Source of the DNA: Azonexaceae bacterium
GTDB lineage: Bacteria; Pseudomonadota; Gammaproteobacteria; Burkholderiales; Rhodocyclaceae
Direction: 5' to 3'
DNA length: 25,718 nt
Assembly (NCBI GenBank): GCA_009469685.1
Contig: SSTA01000197.1
Coordinates: forward strand, 1-25,718
Positions within the stretch are counted from its first letter, which is position 1. Every line of letters starts with the position of its first letter. This document shows, in pieces, positions 23,922 through 25,718 of this stretch. Both the position numbers and the translations under genes were made by a program. The notes beneath the pieces are model-generated. The model was not told the origin of the DNA. It worked only from the letters and a program-made list of their open reading frames with translations, and made no database searches.

Positions 23922-25718
23922 ATGTGCGGGATAACCGGAATTTTTGACACTCGTGGCAAACGGGATGTGGGTCGCGAGATCCTGGTGCGGATGAATGAAA
24001 CCCAATTCCACCGGGGGCCTGACGAAGGCGGGACGCATCTCGAACCGGGCGTCGGCCTGGGCCATCGGCGCCTATCGATCATCGACCTGTCTACAGGCCA
24101 GCAGCCTCTCTATAACGAGGACGGTAGCGTCTGCGTCGTCTTCAACGGCGAAATCTACAACTACCAGGAACTGATTCCCGAATTGCAGGCGCTGGGGCAC
24201 GTTTTTCATACCCGCAGCGATACCGAAGTCATCGTCCATGCCTGGGAAGCCTGGGGGGAGGCGTGCGTCGAGCGCTTCCGCGGAATGTTCGCTTTCGCCC
24301 TCTGGGACCGGGGGAGGGAAACCCTCTTTTTGGCACGGGACCGTCTGGGCGTGAAGCCGCTCTTCTACGCCCTGCTCGGCGATGGGCAGTTGCTCTTCGG
24401 TTCCGAGCTGAAATCCCTTTTGGCCCACGGCGGCCTTGAGCGGGAAATGGATCCCCTGGCGGTGGAGGAGTACTTCGCCCTGGGCTACGTCGCCGAGCCG
24501 CGGACCATATTCCGTGGGGCCACGAAGCTGCCCCCGGGCCATACCTTGACCGTGCGGCGAGGGGCCAAGCTTCCTGCGCCGCGGGAATACTGGGATGTGC
24601 ACTTCACCCTCGACAACCGGATGTCGGATGGCGATGCCTGCGAGGAACTCAATCGGCGCATCGACGAATCGGTGCGTCTGCGGATGATTTCCGAGGTTCC
24701 GCTGGGAGCCTTCCTCTCCGGGGGGGTGGACTCCAGCGGCGTCGTGGCGGCCATGGCGAGGATTTCCGCAGACCCGGTCAATACCTGTTCCATCGCTTTT
24801 TCGGACCCGGCGTTCAACGAAGCTGAATTCGCCAAACTGGTCGCCGACCGCTACAAGACGCGTCATTTCGTCGATCTCGTCGAGAGCGACGATTTCGACC
24901 TCATTGATACCTTGGCCCGGCTCTACGACGAGCCCTACGCCGACAGTTCGGCCATCCCCACCTATCGCGTGTGTCAGCTCGCCCGCCGCCATGTCACCGT
25001 CGCCCTTTCCGGCGATGGTGGCGACGAAAGCCTGGGGGGCTACCGGCGGTATCGCCTGCATCTCATGGAAGAACACATGCGTAGCATGCTTCCCCTGGGG
25101 CTGCGTCGGCCCTTGTTCGGTATCCTCGGCCATGTCTACCCCAAGGCCGATTGGGCGCCGCGTTTCGTCCGTGCCAAGACCACCTTCCAGGCCCTGGCGA
25201 GAAACTCGGTGGAGGCCTATTTCCATTCGGTGTCCATTCTGCGCGATGCCATGCGGCAGCAGTTGTTTTCCGGTTCGTTCAAATCGGCCCTCGGCGGATA
25301 TCAGGCGCTCGAAGTCTTCAAGCACCATGCCGGGAAGGCGAACACCGACGATCCCCTGGCGCTCATCCAGTACCTGGATCTCAAGACCTATCTGGTCGGC
25401 GACATCAATACCAAGGTCGATCGGGCGTCCATGGCACACTCCCTGGAAGTTCGCGAGCCCCTGATGGATCATCCGCTGGTCGAGTGGCTGGCAAGTCTGC
25501 CACCCGATCTCAAGATTCGCGGTCAGGAAGGCAAATGGCTGTTCAAGAAGGCGTTGGAACCCCGGCTGCCCAACGAGGTGCTTTATCGTCCCAAGATGGG
25601 GTTCGCGGTTCCGCTTGCGCGCTGGTTCCGCGGTCCCCTGCGCCAACGGGTGCGAGACTCGCTTCTGGGCGATACCTTGGCCGCCACCGGCTGGTTCAAT
25701 CGGTCCTATCTGGAGCAT
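23922..25718 (+). CDS. XrtA/PEP-CTERM system amidotransferase, asparagine synthase-like (3' truncated by window)
   Basis: An open frame of 599 codons from ATG 23922 to the last base, without a stop. It begins MCGITGIFDT, giving the Cys2 nucleophile of a class II glutamine amidotransferase, followed by HRGPDEG, GHRRLSIIDL and VVFNGEIYNY. The synthetase half has the PP-loop LSGGVDSSG and LSGDGGDE, and later MAHSLEVREPLMDHPLVEW. It uses glutamine nitrogen and ATP to amidate a carboxylate; in exosortase loci (TIGR03108) the target is probably a sugar acid or peptide-like substituent of the polymer rather than free aspartate. It starts 42 bases after the glycosyltransferase gene. Probably only a short C-terminal part is missing. 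Confidence 0.93.
   Translation, partial: MCGITGIFDTRGKRDVGREILVRMNETQFHRGPDEGGTHLEPGVGLGHRRLSIIDLSTGQQPLYNEDGSVCVVFNGEIYNYQELIPELQALGHVFHTRSDTEVIVHAWEAWGEACVERFRGMFAFALWDRGRETLFLARDRLGVKPLFYALLGDGQLLFGSELKSLLAHGGLEREMDPLAVEEYFALGYVAEPRTIFRGATKLPPGHTLTVRRGAKLPAPREYWDVHFTLDNRMSDGDACEELNRRIDESVRLRMISEVPLGAFLSGGVDSSGVVAAMARISADPVNTCSIAFSDPAFNEAEFAKLVADRYKTRHFVDLVESDDFDLIDTLARLYDEPYADSSAIPTYRVCQLARRHVTVALSGDGGDESLGGYRRYRLHLMEEHMRSMLPLGLRRPLFGILGHVYPKADWAPRFVRAKTTFQALARNSVEAYFHSVSILRDAMRQQLFSGSFKSALGGYQALEVFKHHAGKANTDDPLALIQYLDLKTYLVGDINTKVDRASMAHSLEVREPLMDHPLVEWLASLPPDLKIRGQEGKWLFKKALEPRLPNEVLYRPKMGFAVPLARWFRGPLRQRVRDSLLGDTLAATGWFNRSYLEH

Noticed and set aside
24072..25718. A 548-codon open frame on the minus strand reaching the window end
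   Set aside because: It is antisense to the amidotransferase gene, whose plus-strand frame carries all family motifs (MCGI, HRGPDEG, SGGVDSS, SGDGGDE). The antisense protein shows no recognisable domain.

Overview
The window is a GC-rich chromosomal segment from a Gram-negative bacterium, most likely a betaproteobacterium of the Rhodocyclales/Nitrosomonadales type. The evidence is the hisE - HIT - tatA - tatB - tatC gene order at the left end, outer-membrane beta-barrel proteins, and a full XrtA (exosortase A)/PEP-CTERM exopolysaccharide cluster at the right end. I see no tRNA, rRNA, CRISPR array, insertion sequence or phage gene. All identifications come from reading motifs and gene order, without database searches.

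Left block (1-2431, + strand): the 3' end of hisE, a histidine-triad protein, the twin-arginine translocase genes tatA, tatB and tatC, and a low-molecular-weight tyrosine phosphatase. The phosphatase is the natural candidate to reverse the tyrosine autokinase encoded 12 kb downstream.

Middle block (2455-11980): parts of an apparent Lol-like trans-envelope ABC system. These are a LolA-like periplasmic protein (- strand), a LolD-like ATPase, a DUF1302-like outer-membrane beta-barrel and two tandem FtsX-type permeases (all + strand). Between the beta-barrel and the permeases lies a minus-strand group: a ThiF/E1-like adenylyltransferase, a PEP-CTERM protein, a class I methyltransferase and a nitroreductase-like protein. 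The PEP-CTERM gene looks like a self-contained transcription unit, with a near-perfect sigma-54 (-24/-12) promoter, an upstream activator-like element, a strong Shine-Dalgarno sequence and a perfect 15-bp terminator hairpin.

Right block (12119-25718, + strand): the XrtA polysaccharide operon. In order it encodes an export lipoprotein, a chain-length determinant, a tyrosine autokinase with a (Gly-Tyr)6 tail, a TIGR03016-type beta-barrel, an ExeA-like ATPase, a UDP-GlcNAc 2-epimerase, a DUF3473 polysaccharide deacetylase, a FemAB-like protein, exosortase A fused to an EpsI domain, a group 4 glycosyltransferase and an asparagine synthase-like amidotransferase cut by the window end. Most junctions are short or overlap, so one long transcript is likely. 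Together these genes would make and export a polysaccharide, and XrtA would process PEP-CTERM proteins such as the one encoded at 7525-8403.

The least explained part is 5479-9441: an E1-like enzyme, a nitroreductase-like protein and a methyltransferase, interrupted by a sigma-54-controlled exosortase substrate and bracketed by a five-part trans-envelope ABC system.
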